Assembly: GCA_010909165.1 (NCBI GenBank)
Contig: MU008167.1
Coordinates: 682,001-746,000 of the forward strand
DNA length: 64,000 bases
Reading direction: 5' to 3'
Source: Anthoceros angustus
Lineage: Eukaryota > Streptophyta > Anthocerotopsida > Anthocerotales > Anthocerotaceae
Part shown: one piece after another, positions 43,367 to 54,214 of the stretch
Position numbering within the stretch: the stretch's first letter is position 1
Layout: every line of letters begins with the position of its first letter
Program-made: the position numbers and the translations under genes
Notes under the pieces: generated by a model
The model's input: only the letters and a program-made list of their open reading frames with translations
What the model was told of the DNA's origin: nothing
Database searches by the model: none

Positions 43367-44025
43367 TCAGGCAGGAATCTTGAGCTGGCACTCGGTTGCA
43401 CCATGGGCGAGCTCTCCTACACAAGAGTACAAAACAAGAACCAATGAGAAAACTTACACTAGGTTTGTGGTAGCCTAGGGAGCTGGAGCTGGTCAGCGGC
43501 AAATCAGATGTGCAAACTTATAAACTCACCAGGGATGAGAACCTTGTCGATGGAATATATAGCAGTGGGGCTGTCAACGAGAACAACAGAGCGCGCCATG
43601 GCCTGGACGATGCCAGTCTGAACGTAAACATGCTCGGAAAATGTGCTGATGAAGAAAATGCAACCTGAGGCAGTTTTCACCAAGTTTGACAATTTCAGGA
43701 TGTCATACTTGGAGAGGTAGCTCGGGAGGACATGAGATTTCAGCACCCACACCACTTGCTCATGGGTAAGGGTAGGCAACACATCCTGGATCTGGAGGAA
43801 GGCATGGTCGGTTGGGGCAAAAAGTGTCAACCCCGAGCTTGCCAGGCTCTGGACTGTGGCATCTAGGCCAGTTTTCTCCAGCAGGCTGATCAGAGTCCTG
43901 TAGTATCCCGCTTCTCGTAGAGCGTCCTTCACATTTACACCTGACACAGGTGACCCGTGGCTAGCCACGCTGAGGAGCATTACAAGTGCCGCCGCTGTGA
44001 CAAGTGGCTTCATTGGAAACGCCAT
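43367..44025 (-). CDS. Secreted single-FAS1 (fasciclin) domain protein
   Basis: Two exons (43530-44025 and 43367-43416) join G|GA to give about 181 residues, ending TGA at 43367-43369. Residues 1-25 form a signal peptide (MKPLVTAAALVMLLSVASHG). One FAS1 domain follows: NVKDALREAGYYRTLISLLE, the H1 motif LTLFAPTDHAF, VVWVLKSHVLPSYLS (YH region) and an H2-like VDSPTAIYSIDKVLIPGE. Fasciclin-domain proteins mediate adhesion and wall interactions. No GPI-anchor tail is visible, and the Pro/Ala-rich AGP stretch of classical FLAs is missing, so it is a short secreted type. This is the only complete copy; its 3' half is scattered in the mosaic at 36.3-37.0, 38.0-38.8 and 39.7-40.2 kb. Confidence 0.9.
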
Positions 44026-44164
44026 TCTCTCTCCGTCCTGAACAGGCTTTTACAAAGTTTACCAGGTCATTTCAAATCACTTTGTCACAAGTATAAAGGT
44101 TTGCAACGAACACAACATTGGCAGAAACCTGGAACACTGTAACTGCTGAGTCTGCTGCTATTAG
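44026..44164 (-). promoter_or_regulatory. Upstream flank of the fasciclin gene
   Basis: Only about 140 bp separate the ATG from the PPR copy that follows, so the natural promoter may have been cut off by the mosaic join at about 44165. No motif is identified. Confidence 0.3.
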
Positions 44165-45410
44165 AGCGGTCCATGTCACCACATCTTTTGGACCAAGTTC
44201 AAACATTCTCTGGGCATCCTCTGCCACACTTACCATACATATTTACCAAGCTGGAACCTACAACCACATCCTCAAGTCCTTGTTCTCGGATCTGTGCATG
44301 AAGTTGCTTCCCCATGTTCAGAGCTGGGGGACCCAAACTTGCACATGCCAGCAGAAGGCACACAAATGTCACAGAATTGGGTTCAACCACACCTTCTTCT
44401 TGCATAGCTCTGTAAAGCCGAAGGGCTTCCTGGCCCCTGCCCTGTTGGGAGTATCCTGCTATCAACGCATTCCATGTTACCTCAGTTTTTTCCCTGATTT
44501 CGTCAAACACTCCCTGGGCATCAAGTAAGCTCCCACACTTGGCATACATGTTTATCAGATTGTTGGCTACAAACACATCAGCTTGAAGCCCTTGTTCTTT
44601 GATTTGTGCATGAAGCTGCTTCCCCTTCTCCAAGCCTGGCATGCCCACACATGCACATGCTTGCAGGAGGCATATAAACGTCACAGAATCAGGAGGTGAT
44701 GCCTTCTTCTTGCATAGCACTGTAAATATGAAAGGCTTCTGACCCATGCCCTGCTGAGAATATCCTGCTATCATAGTGTTCCACGCCACCACAGTTTTTG
44801 ACAAATTCCATCAAACACAGCCCGGGCATCCTGCAGACTGCCGCACTTAGCATACATGTTCACTAAACTGGAGGCTGGACTGATCAGTTTGAAGCCCTTG
44901 TTCTCCAAGCTGTAAATGAAGCTGCTTCCCTCCTCCAAAGCAAGAGTACCCAAGTGTCCACACGCTTGCAGGAGGCATACAAATGTCACAGAATCGGGTG
45001 GGCGATGCCTTCTACATAGCCTTATATAGACGAAGGGCTTGACCCATTCCCTGCTGGGAATATCCTGATATCATGGCATTCCACGTAACCACATTCTTTT
45101 GAGGAAGTCTGTCAAACACGGCCTGGGCATCCTGCAGGCTGCCACACTTTGCATACATATTTACCAGGCTGCAGCCTACAACGACGTCAGCCTGAAGTCT
45201 TTGTTCATGAAGCTGCGCATGAAGCTGCTTCCCCTTCTCCAAAGCTGGGATTCCCACACTTGCACACGCCTGCAGTAGGCAAACAAAAGTCACAGAATCA
45301 GGAGCCGTGATGCCCTCATCTCGCATAGCAGTGTAAAGCCGAAGGGCTTCCCGGCCGAAGCCCTGTTGGGGCATACCCTGCTATCATGGCATTCCAAGTC
45401 ACCACAGTAC
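44165..45410 (-). pseudogene. Partial, deletion-ridden copy of the PPR-E gene
   Basis: Matches 48180-49455 of the intact PPR gene. Differences are almost all small losses: CTCTAGGCTGCC becomes CTCTGCC, GTTCGTCAAAC becomes GTTCAAAC, and CTACTTGCATAGCC becomes CTACATAGCC. These break the frame at least four times. Substitutions are nearly absent. Both ends stop mid-gene. Confidence 0.9.
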
Positions 45411-46180
45411 GTATCAATCTCTTCACGTCCGCTTACTCAGTATTTCGCATTTGGGGGCCCTTTATTGACATGCCGGGCCGCTCAACTACAAAGTGTTCTA
45501 ACATTATGCAGGCGTTTGTCTAATACGAAAGATCCTCATATCTTGAGAGCCGTGCCCAGGATTCCACTCTGCAACTCCTTTTCAAACAAACACATTCATA
45601 TGGAAGGGGAAAGCGAGCTGTATTTCAAGAGGATAATTACCCAAGATGCAGACTACTGCTTACATCATCCTGTCCTCTTCGTCCTTCCCGCCTTTCTGTT
45701 GTACACCACGTAAGTCGACTTTCCACAATACTATTTCCATTCCTAGAAGACCATGGAACTTGAGATATCCAAGTATGGCTGATATAGGGACATTACGTGG
45801 TGCAACCCGACTGTGACACTTCCATGCAGGCGCTTCTTTGTGTCTTCCTCTAGTTTCTTAGAGAAAGGGCGGAAAAGAATTCTCTCACGAACTCACAACA
45901 AGATTTGTTCCCTACATTACATACCACACACACCGATAGAGACATCCAGACAGTGAACTTTTGCGGTCAACTACTCCTGCTTTGCTGCCAATGGTTCCCC
46001 AGCTTGCGCCTCCCCCCAAAACCCCAGTTCAACTTCCTTGGCCCCAGTTGTAAAAATTCAAGAAACCCAGCCATCCACCCTGATCTGAAAAACCCAAAGT
46101 ATGGTTTTACCTGCAACAATGCGGAGAGTTCTCACCGCTGGTTCTTATCATCAGTCTTCAGATGATTCTTAGGTGAAAGG
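45411..46180. other. Source block Y (patches into gene X copy 3)
   Basis: No gene is recognised. Parts of this block (from 45605 and 45770) reappear inside the gene X copy at 40.6-41.7 kb. It contains a CATCCAGACAGTGAACTTTT segment seen in both patches. Confidence 0.55.
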
Positions 46181-47257
46181 CAATCCCAAAGCACCCCAGA
46201 AGATTGGTGATACGCCTGACCGTCTATGAGCATGCAGTCAATACATATATGTGTTGACCTGATCCATGAGTCTTCAGGCTGCTTGCAGCCACTTCTTATA
46301 GGCACGTTGCTTCCATTCCGCACCACATGCATGCGGATACCTCCCACAGATTCTGCAGCTGCACCACTTGGGCATTTTAGTCAGAGGACAGGCTTGCTTG
46401 CATGGAAAGAGACCTGGGCACCCACCCTTACACAAAATAAGGTACAACGCAAATAACATCAATAGCCGCCTTCAAATTCTTGACTGACTGCCTCTAAAGC
46501 CTGTACCGCAGTTGAGAGAAAAACCTTAACATCTCTACATCACTCTTTAGTCCTTGCACTAGTATGCCCGCTGCAGCTGAGACCATGCAGGCATGCATAC
46601 ATACTCGAGACAACGTATTTAGAATGTTATGCACAAGTGGTGTTAAAAGCTGGACTAACCTGGAAGCCTCAATGTCTCACCTCCTGAGCTTTGCCTTGTC
46701 CAGCGATAACACACCAAACAGACGTGCCGGGTACTGCTCTGATCACCAACAGATGGTAACATCCGGCGATCCGGAACCCGTGACTGATACATGATGATCA
46801 ATTTCAACTCTGTCCGCACAAGTTTCTGGAATGCCCACATCAGCACATGTTACACACGCACTGCACAACACAAATGATACCACCAACAACCTGTTAAAAT
46901 CTCGTTCTGACCATCACGCCGGTGACAAAGAAGCTTCATCATGATCTCAGACGTTTTCACATCATCAGTCGGATGCCACTCAATGATCAGGTAGCTATCG
47001 AAAATAAAATGCTCCAGCTTGCTCCGCATAACAAGAACTGCAGAGAGGTATTTGAGATCAGTACAACTTTGTTAACCTGTGAACCAACAAGCATCCCAGC
47101 AAACGACAATTCCCTTCTCATACCTAGCTCATTGCCGTACGCCTATCAAATCGACACACTCAACAGCTACCTTCTTGACATGCCGATGCACCCACTCTGT
47201 ATCGTATAGTTTGTCGAATGTTTGTGGAATCTGTCCACATACGGAACTTGGTCTTAT
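46181..47257. other. 3' flank of the PPR-E gene, nothing recognised
   Basis: Contains short frames only. A Cys-rich minus-strand frame near 46274-46462 (KMPKWCSCRICGRYP) is suggestive but too short to call. Confidence 0.4.
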
Positions 47258-50200
47258 TTATTTCTTCAGCTTCAAAGCAAGCTGTTTCAGCCTTGCATAT
47301 ATGCCATCACTCTCAGGATGGTTTTTATCCCCAACCAAAAAGCTATGCACCAGGCCATTCATATCCGTCCACCAGCTCCGGCCTGGCTGCTTCCATGCAC
47401 CAACTACCAGTCTCCTTGCCTGCATCTCCTGTGCCTCCTCCAACATCTGGACACTGGTGTATATATTAGCCATCAAGACATATGCTGGGGTGTGCTTTTC
47501 ATCTAGCTTTACCACTTCATTGAAGGCGTGGCGTCCTACCTCCACATTGTTCCACTTTCGACAAGCACCCAACAGAGTGTGCCAAACTGCAGCATGAGGT
47601 AGCACAGGCATTGTCCTTACCACCGTTAGTGCTTCGTCAAGGTGGCCTGCACGACCCAGGAGGTCCACCATGCACGTGTAGTGCTCCAGAGTGCAGGCAA
47701 TGCCATAGTGTCTCTTCATTGATGCAAAGAACTCCTTCCCCTTACACACTAGACCCGCATGACTGCATACTGTTAATACGCTTAGAAATGTGATGCCGTC
47801 TGGGTGGATGCCATCCTCTCTCATCCTGTGAACTAAGTCAAGGACCACTTTACTGTCTCCTTGATGGCTGTATCCAGCGATCAGTGCATTCCAGGAAATG
47901 ACGTCTCGTTTGGGCAAGGCATCAAACACGTGCTGTGCCTCAACCATGCTCCCAGACTTAGCATACATGTTTATCAAGCTAATCGCTACAGAAACATCAG
48001 CTTGAAGCCCTTGTGCTTTAATTTCAGCATGAAGCTGCCTTCCTGGATATAAAGCAGCAACATTTGCGCATGCCTGCAGGAGGCACACAAAGGTCACAGA
48101 ATCAGGTGCAGCCATGCCTTCTTCGTGCATAGCACTGTAGAGATGAAGGGCTTCCTGATCCATGCCCTGCTGGGAGTATGCTGCTATTAGAGCGGTCCAT
48201 GTCACCACATCTTTTGGACCAAGTTCGTCAAACATTCTCTGGGCATCCTCTAGGCTGCCACACTTACCATACATATTTACCAAGCTGGAACCTACAACCA
48301 CATCCTCAAGTCCTTGTTCTCGGATCTGTGCATGAAGTTGCTTCCCCATGTTCAGAGCTGGGGGACCCAAACTTGCACATGCCAGCAGAAGGCACACAAA
48401 TGTCACAGAATTGGGTTCAACCACACCTTCTTCTTGCATAGCTCTGTAAAGCCGAAGGGCTTCCTGGCCCCTGCCCTGTTGGGAGTATCCTGCTATCAAC
48501 GCATTCCATGTTACCTCAGTTTTTTCCCTGATTTCGTCAAACACTCCCTGGGCATCAAGTAAGCTCCCACACTTGGCATACATGTTTATCAGATTGTTGG
48601 CTACAAACACATCAGCTTGAAGCCCTTGTTCTTTGATTTGTGCATGAAGCTGCTTCCCCTTCTCCAAGCCTGGCATGCCCACACATGCACATGCTTGCAG
48701 GAGGCATATAAACGTCACAGAATCAGGAGAGGTGATGCCTTCTTCTTGCATAGCACTGTAAATATGAAAGGCTTCCTGACCCATGCCCTGCTGAGAATAT
48801 CCTGCTATCATAGTGTTCCACGCCACCACAGTTTTTTGACAAATTCCATCAAACACAGCCCGGGCATCCTGCAGACTGCCGCACTTAGCATACATGTTCA
48901 CTAAACTGGAGGCTACAGACTGATCAGTTTGAAGCCCTTGTTCTCCAAGCTGTAAATGAAGCTGCTTCCCCTCCTCCAAAGCAAGAGTACCCAAGTGTCC
49001 ACACGCTTGCAGGAGGCATACAAATGTCACAGAATCGGGTGGGGCGATGCCTTCTACTTGCATAGCCTTATATAGACGAAGGGCTTCTTGACCCATTCCC
49101 TGCTGGGAATATCCTGATATCATGGCATTCCACGTAACCACATTCTTTTGAGGAAGTCTGTCAAACACGGCCTGGGCATCCTGCAGGCTGCCACACTTTG
49201 CATACATATTTACCAGGCTGCAGCCTACAACGACGTCAGCCTGAAGTCTTTGTTCATGAAGCTGCGCATGAAGCTGCTTCCCCTTCTCCAAAGCTGGGAT
49301 TCCCACACTTGCACACGCCTGCAGTAGGCAAACAAAAGTCACAGAATCAGGAGCCGTGATGCCCTCATCTCGCATAGCAGTGTAAAGCCGAAGGGCTTCC
49401 CGGCCGAAGCCCTGTTGGGCATACCCTGCTATCATGGCATTCCAAGTCACCACAGTTTTTTTACCAAGCCCGTCAAAAATTCTTTGAGAGGTTTCCAAGT
49501 TGCCACACTTTGCATACATGTCCACCAAGGCGCTAGAAACGAAAAAGTCAGGCTTAACCCCACTGGCCACCACATCAGCATGCACCTGCTTCCCAGTTGT
49601 CAAGTCTGCTCCCCTTGCACAAGCCTGTAGGGCTGCTACAAACACATGAGCATCTGGCTTCACCCTCGACCTGCGCATCTGATGATACAATTGTATGGCC
49701 TGCTTAGCTTGTCCATGTTTAACATGAGCAGAAAGGACAGAAGACCAGAGGAAGGCATCTGGTTCGGCAACCACGGTGAACACATTCATAGCTTCTTGCA
49801 GACTGGCATGAGAAGCGTACATTCGTAGGATGTGGTTGCACAAGAACGTGTCCGAATCATAGCCCATTTTCACAGCGACCGCATGGACAAGGCGACCCAG
49901 AACCAGATCCCTCTTATTTACACTTTGTCTGAGGACTGTGTAAAGGAGTGTTTTGGATAGACCAGTGCCTGCCTGCGCCAGAACCCCCAGGGCCTCAACA
50001 GCCTTACTGAGCTGCTCCTGCTCACATAGCCAGCTCACGGATTCAGGCGTTACGCTCCTTGGGTACTCAAAAAGCCCACGAGCTTCATCATCACCCAGGT
50101 AGCTCCGGTTGGATGGGGGCCTGTGCATGTCCACAGCAAACGGCTGCGGATCCACCCAACCTGACTGACGTGCAAGACTGCTGCCCGGCCAGGTTTCGCA

Positions 50201-50335
50201 GTTTGCAAAATTTGCAGTCAGGAGGCGACAGTGATGACCTCTTCCCACTGTTGTCCCACCAATTTGCCTCTGTCGAATCCACGACAGAAGGACCTGTCTT
50301 GTCCATCGGTGTGAATGAAAGGCAATTGGTGGCAT
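47258..50335 (-). CDS. PLS-class PPR protein, E/E+ type without DYW domain
   Basis: Single intact exon of 1025 codons, ATG 50335 to TAA 47258. The first ~60 residues are basic and Trp/Arg-rich, plausible as an organelle leader. Then follow PLS triplets of about 105 residues with motifs such as NHILRMYASHASLQEAMNVF, SALVDMYAKCGNLETSQRIF, VTWNAMIAGYAQQGFGREAL and KGKQLHAQLHEQRLQADVVV, then an E domain (MPVLPHAAVWHTLLGACRKW) and E+ part with a normal PG box (AWKQPGRSWWTDMNGLVHSF). It ends at ALKLKK, so the DYW deaminase is absent. Such E+ proteins bind an RNA site and recruit a deaminase in trans. Residues 1-51 are duplicated at 52433-52585. Confidence 0.93.
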   Translation of the reverse strand: MPPIAFHSHRWTRQVLLSWIRQRQIGGTTVGRGHHCRLLTANFANCETWPGSSLARQSGWVDPQPFAVDMHRPPSNRSYLGDDEARGLFEYPRSVTPESVSWLCEQEQLSKAVEALGVLAQAGTGLSKTLLYTVLRQSVNKRDLVLGRLVHAVAVKMGYDSDTFLCNHILRMYASHASLQEAMNVFTVVAEPDAFLWSSVLSAHVKHGQAKQAIQLYHQMRRSRVKPDAHVFVAALQACARGADLTTGKQVHADVVASGVKPDFFVSSALVDMYAKCGNLETSQRIFDGLGKKTVVTWNAMIAGYAQQGFGREALRLYTAMRDEGITAPDSVTFVCLLQACASVGIPALEKGKQLHAQLHEQRLQADVVVGCSLVNMYAKCGSLQDAQAVFDRLPQKNVVTWNAMISGYSQQGMGQEALRLYKAMQVEGIAPPDSVTFVCLLQACGHLGTLALEEGKQLHLQLGEQGLQTDQSVASSLVNMYAKCGSLQDARAVFDGICQKTVVAWNTMIAGYSQQGMGQEAFHIYSAMQEEGITSPDSVTFICLLQACACVGMPGLEKGKQLHAQIKEQGLQADVFVANNLINMYAKCGSLLDAQGVFDEIREKTEVTWNALIAGYSQQGRGQEALRLYRAMQEEGVVEPNSVTFVCLLLACASLGPPALNMGKQLHAQIREQGLEDVVVGSSLVNMYGKCGSLEDAQRMFDELGPKDVVTWTALIAAYSQQGMDQEALHLYSAMHEEGMAAPDSVTFVCLLQACANVAALYPGRQLHAEIKAQGLQADVSVAISLINMYAKSGSMVEAQHVFDALPKRDVISWNALIAGYSHQGDSKVVLDLVHRMREDGIHPDGITFLSVLTVCSHAGLVCKGKEFFASMKRHYGIACTLEHYTCMVDLLGRAGHLDEALTVVRTMPVLPHAAVWHTLLGACRKWNNVEVGRHAFNEVVKLDEKHTPAYVLMANIYTSVQMLEEAQEMQARRLVVGAWKQPGRSWWTDMNGLVHSFLVGDKNHPESDGIYARLKQLALKLKK

Positions 50336-50966
50336 GATCCAAGGCGAAGGCGAATGCAGTTGCTGAAGAAGAAGAAAAAGGAGCGCAGCCGAGATGTCCT
50401 GCCAGGTTACACCTTATATCCATCACATTACGCCGTTTGGGAAACATGGCCTCGGCGGCTACCTTGCTGAGACTTGGCCAAAAACTGAAGGAAATTTGGC
50501 CTCCTTGGTGTGTATCCAGCACGGGCCGGGCGAGTCAGTGATGCTACGGTTCAGCGTGGGACTTGGTACCACGGTATGCCGAAGCCACTTGCACCAAGGC
50601 ATGCACTCCCTCTAGGCACCCCATCTAAGTACCAATGTACACGATAGGGTGCTTAACAGCGGTGTTCGGTGTCCATTTGGCGCTACTCCACACCGCCCAC
50701 TTTGTGAGCAAGAAGTATGTACATATATACACACATACGGTATGCATGTACATATGTACCTAATAAGCATCATTTTCACAATGTTTTCTCGCATACGGCA
50801 GAAAACTTTATTATGACACAGATATGACGAGATTGGTCAATAGCCGTATACCCATTAATGACCGTATATCCATCTCCCAGCTCGTGAGAGCGTTGTGATA
50901 GAAGAATCTTTCGTCACTCATATAATATTTTTTTCTTAGGGTTAGGGTTTGGTGCGGGATGCGCCC
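50336..50966. other. Upstream flank of the PPR-E gene (first copy of a duplicated block)
   Basis: Probable promoter and 5' UTR. The block from about 50183 to 52430 is followed by a shorter copy starting at 52431. No gene. A ~30-bp stretch rich in ACATATRTACAC lies near 50720-50760. Confidence 0.5.
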
Positions 50967-51195
50967 AAGAAGAAGAAGAAGAAGAATTTTATTTAAGTCC
51001 ACTAAGGACGGATTTCCGTCATGGGACTTGGTACTTAACAACTTGTACCATGGTATGCCTAAGCTACTTGCACCAAGGGCATCCATTCCCTTTAGGCACC
51101 CCATCTAAGTACCGATCCAAGCGCAGGATGCTTAATAATCACGTTCTTATAAATGTGTGTCCATTTGGCCTAAGCCATTTGGACACACATGAGAT
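50967..51195 (-). mobile_element. SINE-like element, longest copy
   Basis: On the minus strand the element runs from an imperfect inverted repeat (GTGTCCAAATGGCTTAGGCC) through GCTTGGATCGGTACTTAGAT, GGGAATGGATGCCCTTGGTG and GACGGAAATCCGTCCTTAGT to a TTC-repeat 3' end. GACGGAAATCCGTC is itself palindromic. No polymerase III boxes are evident, so the class is tentative. Confidence 0.55.
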
Positions 51196-51975
51196 GGAGG
51201 CAACACCAAGCCCCATCCCTTGCTACACCATGACGTGAAAGATGTAAAACATACGCCTTGATAGGTATGGCCATTCCTTTCAGGATACAATGAACTTGGT
51301 AATGAGCGAAGGTCACAGCCAGCTGCCTACAAACATCCTTGGTCTCATGTGGCTTTCACATCGAAGAAGACAAGCTTCCTCTTCACTGCGCAGTGCACTT
51401 TAATGAATTGCATCCGAAACCTAGAATAGAAATACTGCGCGGTTTTTAGGCTCACGGCACCGTTCGTAATGAACGGCGCCATGAACAGTGTAGTGCTTGG
51501 GAATAAGCTTTCATAATGAGTGCCCGAAAAGTACGGAATCGGTCGGTATTCAGGGTTGGGTTCTCGTGAGTTAAATAATAAGTTTTATTTATAATGTCAT
51601 TCTAAGAGAGCATGAGATCATAGAGATAGGTCTACCCCTAGACCTACATAAGAAGGCGGTGTGGTATGTCTTCCACTTTGCATTCTCATGTTAGGTTTTC
51701 ATTTCTTGGGTGTCTTGTCCATTTCGTTTGTGGAGAAGAGTCTTGCCGATTTTTTCATGTGTTATGTTAGAGTTGTTTTTTTGTATGATATTTTATGCCC
51801 TAAAATGATGAATAGGTTTGCAATCTTGTGTCTTAACTTAGTTCTCCAAGTTCATCAACTGCTCCTAATGCTCTTCTTCAAGAAGATAGTTTATTGCTTT
51901 ATTCTATGATTATAGCTTTTAATCACAATTATTGTGGTAGCTAGCGGAGAGGAGATTGAGCAGGCGATCTAGAAT
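51196..51975. other. 5' region of the PIF/Harbinger-type element
   Basis: Non-coding lead to the transposase frame, repeated at 53443-54220. It includes CCGTTCGTAATGAACGGCG, which contains a short inverted repeat. Element termini could not be fixed. Confidence 0.4.
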
Positions 51976-52430
51976 ATGGTGGAAATTCCTCGTCAAGTAA
52001 CACGTATAGATGTTCACATGAGAGCTTGGCAAACCAATGGAGAAGCGGTGAGAGATGCTCAATGGCGTTTTGCTTATAGGATGTCATACCCTAATTTCAT
52101 GGCCTTGGTTGACCTTTTCAAGCCTTATATTGTGCGTGCTGGGTTAAGAGAACCAGTGGAGTTGCACCATGCTGTTGCCATGGTGTTGCATCGACTCGCT
52201 AGAGGGCTTCCACCCATGTATGGAGTTGGGGCATCCACTGTGGTTCAATACACTTTGTTGGTTACTGAAGTTTTAAGCAATCCTGACAAGTTGTTCTCAA
52301 GATTTATTTCTTGGCCCTCCACAACTCGGCAACGGAATATATCTCGCAAAGTTTTGGTTCTCAGATTACCAAATATGGTTGGAGCAAGATGGATCTCATA
52401 TCAAGTTGGCTAGACAACCGACACGCAAGA
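51976..52430 (+). pseudogene. PIF/Harbinger transposase, copy 1 (N-terminal part only)
   Basis: From ATG 51976 the frame reads an N-terminal helical region (MSYPNFMALVDLFKPYIVRA) and the helix-turn-helix-like LHHAVAMVLHRLARGLPP, typical of HARBI1-like DDE_Tnp_4 transposases. It then shows LRLPNMVGA just before the first catalytic Asp, which is lost in this copy (GARWIS instead of GAVDGS). At CCCG (52428-52431) the text jumps back to sequence matching 50183. Non-functional. Confidence 0.8.
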
Positions 52431-53215
52431 CAACCCGGCCAGGTTTCGCAGTTTGCAAAATTTGCAGTCAGGAGGCGACAGTGATGACCTCTTCCACTGT
52501 TGTCCCGCAATTTGCCTCTGTCGAATCCACGACAGAAGGACCTGTCTTGTCCATCGGTGTGAATGAAAAGGCAATTGGTGGCATGATCCAAGGCGAAGGC
52601 GAATGCAGTTGCTGAAGAAGAAGAAAAGGAGCGCAGCCGAGATGTCCTGCCAGGTTACACCTTATATCCATCACATTACGCCGTTTGGGAACATGGCCTC
52701 GGCGGCTACCTTGCTGAGACTTGGCCAAAAACTGAAGGAAATTTGGCCTCCTTGGTGTGTATCCAGCACGGGCCGGGCGAGTCAGTGATGCTACGGTTCA
52801 GCGTGGGACTTGGTACCACGGTATGCCGAAGCCACTTGCACCAAGGCATGCACTCCTCTAGGCACCCCATCTAAGTACCGATCCAAGCGCAGGATGCTTA
52901 ATAATCACGTTCTTATAAATGTGTGTCCATTTGGCGCTACTCACACCGCCCACTTTGTGAGCAGAAGTATGTACATATATACACATACGGTATGCATGTA
53001 CATATGTACCTAATAAGCATCATTTTCACAATGTTTTCTCGCATACGGCAGAAAAACTTTATTATGACACAGATATGACGAGATTGGTCAATAGCCGTAT
53101 ACCCATTAATGACCGTATATCCATCTCCCAGCTCGTGAGAGCGTTGTGATAGAAGAATCTTTCGTCACTCATATAATATTTTTTCTTAGGGTTAGGGTTT
53201 GGTGCAGGGATGCGC
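52431..53215. repeat. Shorter copy of 50183-50966
   Basis: Repeats the first 51 codons and upstream flank of the PPR-E gene with small deletions. At about 52880 it takes the SINE-body version of CTAAGTACCGATCCAAGC for about 50 bp, then returns. Confidence 0.88.
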
Positions 53216-53442
53216 CCAAGAAGAAGAAGAAGAAGAATTTTATTTAAGTCCACTAAGGACGGATTTCCGTCATGGGACTTGGTACTTAACAACTTGTACC
53301 ATGGTATGCCTAAGCTACTTGCACCAGGGCATCCATTCCCTTTAGGCACCATCTAAGTACCGATCCAAGCGCAGGATGCTTAATAATCACGTTCTTATAA
53401 ATGTGTGTCCATTTGGCCTAAGCCATTTGGACACACATGAGA
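53216..53442 (-). mobile_element. SINE-like element, second copy in the duplicated block
   Basis: Copy of 50967-51195 with losses in GCACCAAGGGC and GGCACCCCAT. It is duplicated as part of the larger block rather than by its own movement. Confidence 0.6.
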
Positions 53443-54214
53443 TGGAGGCAACACCAAGCCCCATCCCTTGCTACACCATGACGTGAAGATGTAAAACATA
53501 CGCCTTGATAGGTATGGCCATTCCTTCGTGATACAATGAACTTGGTAATGAGCGAAGGTCACGGCCTGCCTACAAACATCCTTGGTCTCATGTGGCTTTC
53601 ATCAAGAAGACAAGCTTCCTCTTCACTGCGTGCACTTTAATGAATTGCATCCGAAACCTAGAATAGAAATCAGCGGTTTTGTTTCACAGACCGCTCGTAA
53701 TGAACGGCGCCATGAACAGTGTAGTGCTTGGGAATAAGCTTTCATAATGAGTGCCCGAAAAGTACGGAATCAGTCAGCGGTATTCCAGGGTTGGGTTCTG
53801 GTGAGTTAAATAATAAGTTTTATTTATAATGTCATTCTAAGAGAGCATGAGATCATAGAGATAGGTCTACCCCTAGACCTACATAAGAAGGCGGTGTGTG
53901 GTATGTCTTCCACTCTTTGCATTCTCATGTTAGGGTTTTCATTTCTTGGGTGTCTTGTCCCATTTCGTTTGTGGAGAAGAGTCTTGCTGATTTTTTTCAT
54001 GTGTTATGTTAGAGTTGTTTTTTTTTGTATGATATTTTATGCCCTAAAATGATGAATAGGTTTGCAATCTTGTGTCTTAACTTAGTTCTCCAAGCTCATC
54101 AATCTGTTCCTAATGCTCTTCTTCAAGAAGATAGTTTATTGCTTTATTCTATGATTATAGCTGTTTTAATCACAATTATTGTGGTAGCTAGCGGAGAGGA
54201 GATTGAGCAGGCGA
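53443..54214. repeat. Copy of the transposon 5' region
   Basis: Matches 51196-51970 with scattered indels in both directions. Confidence 0.85.
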
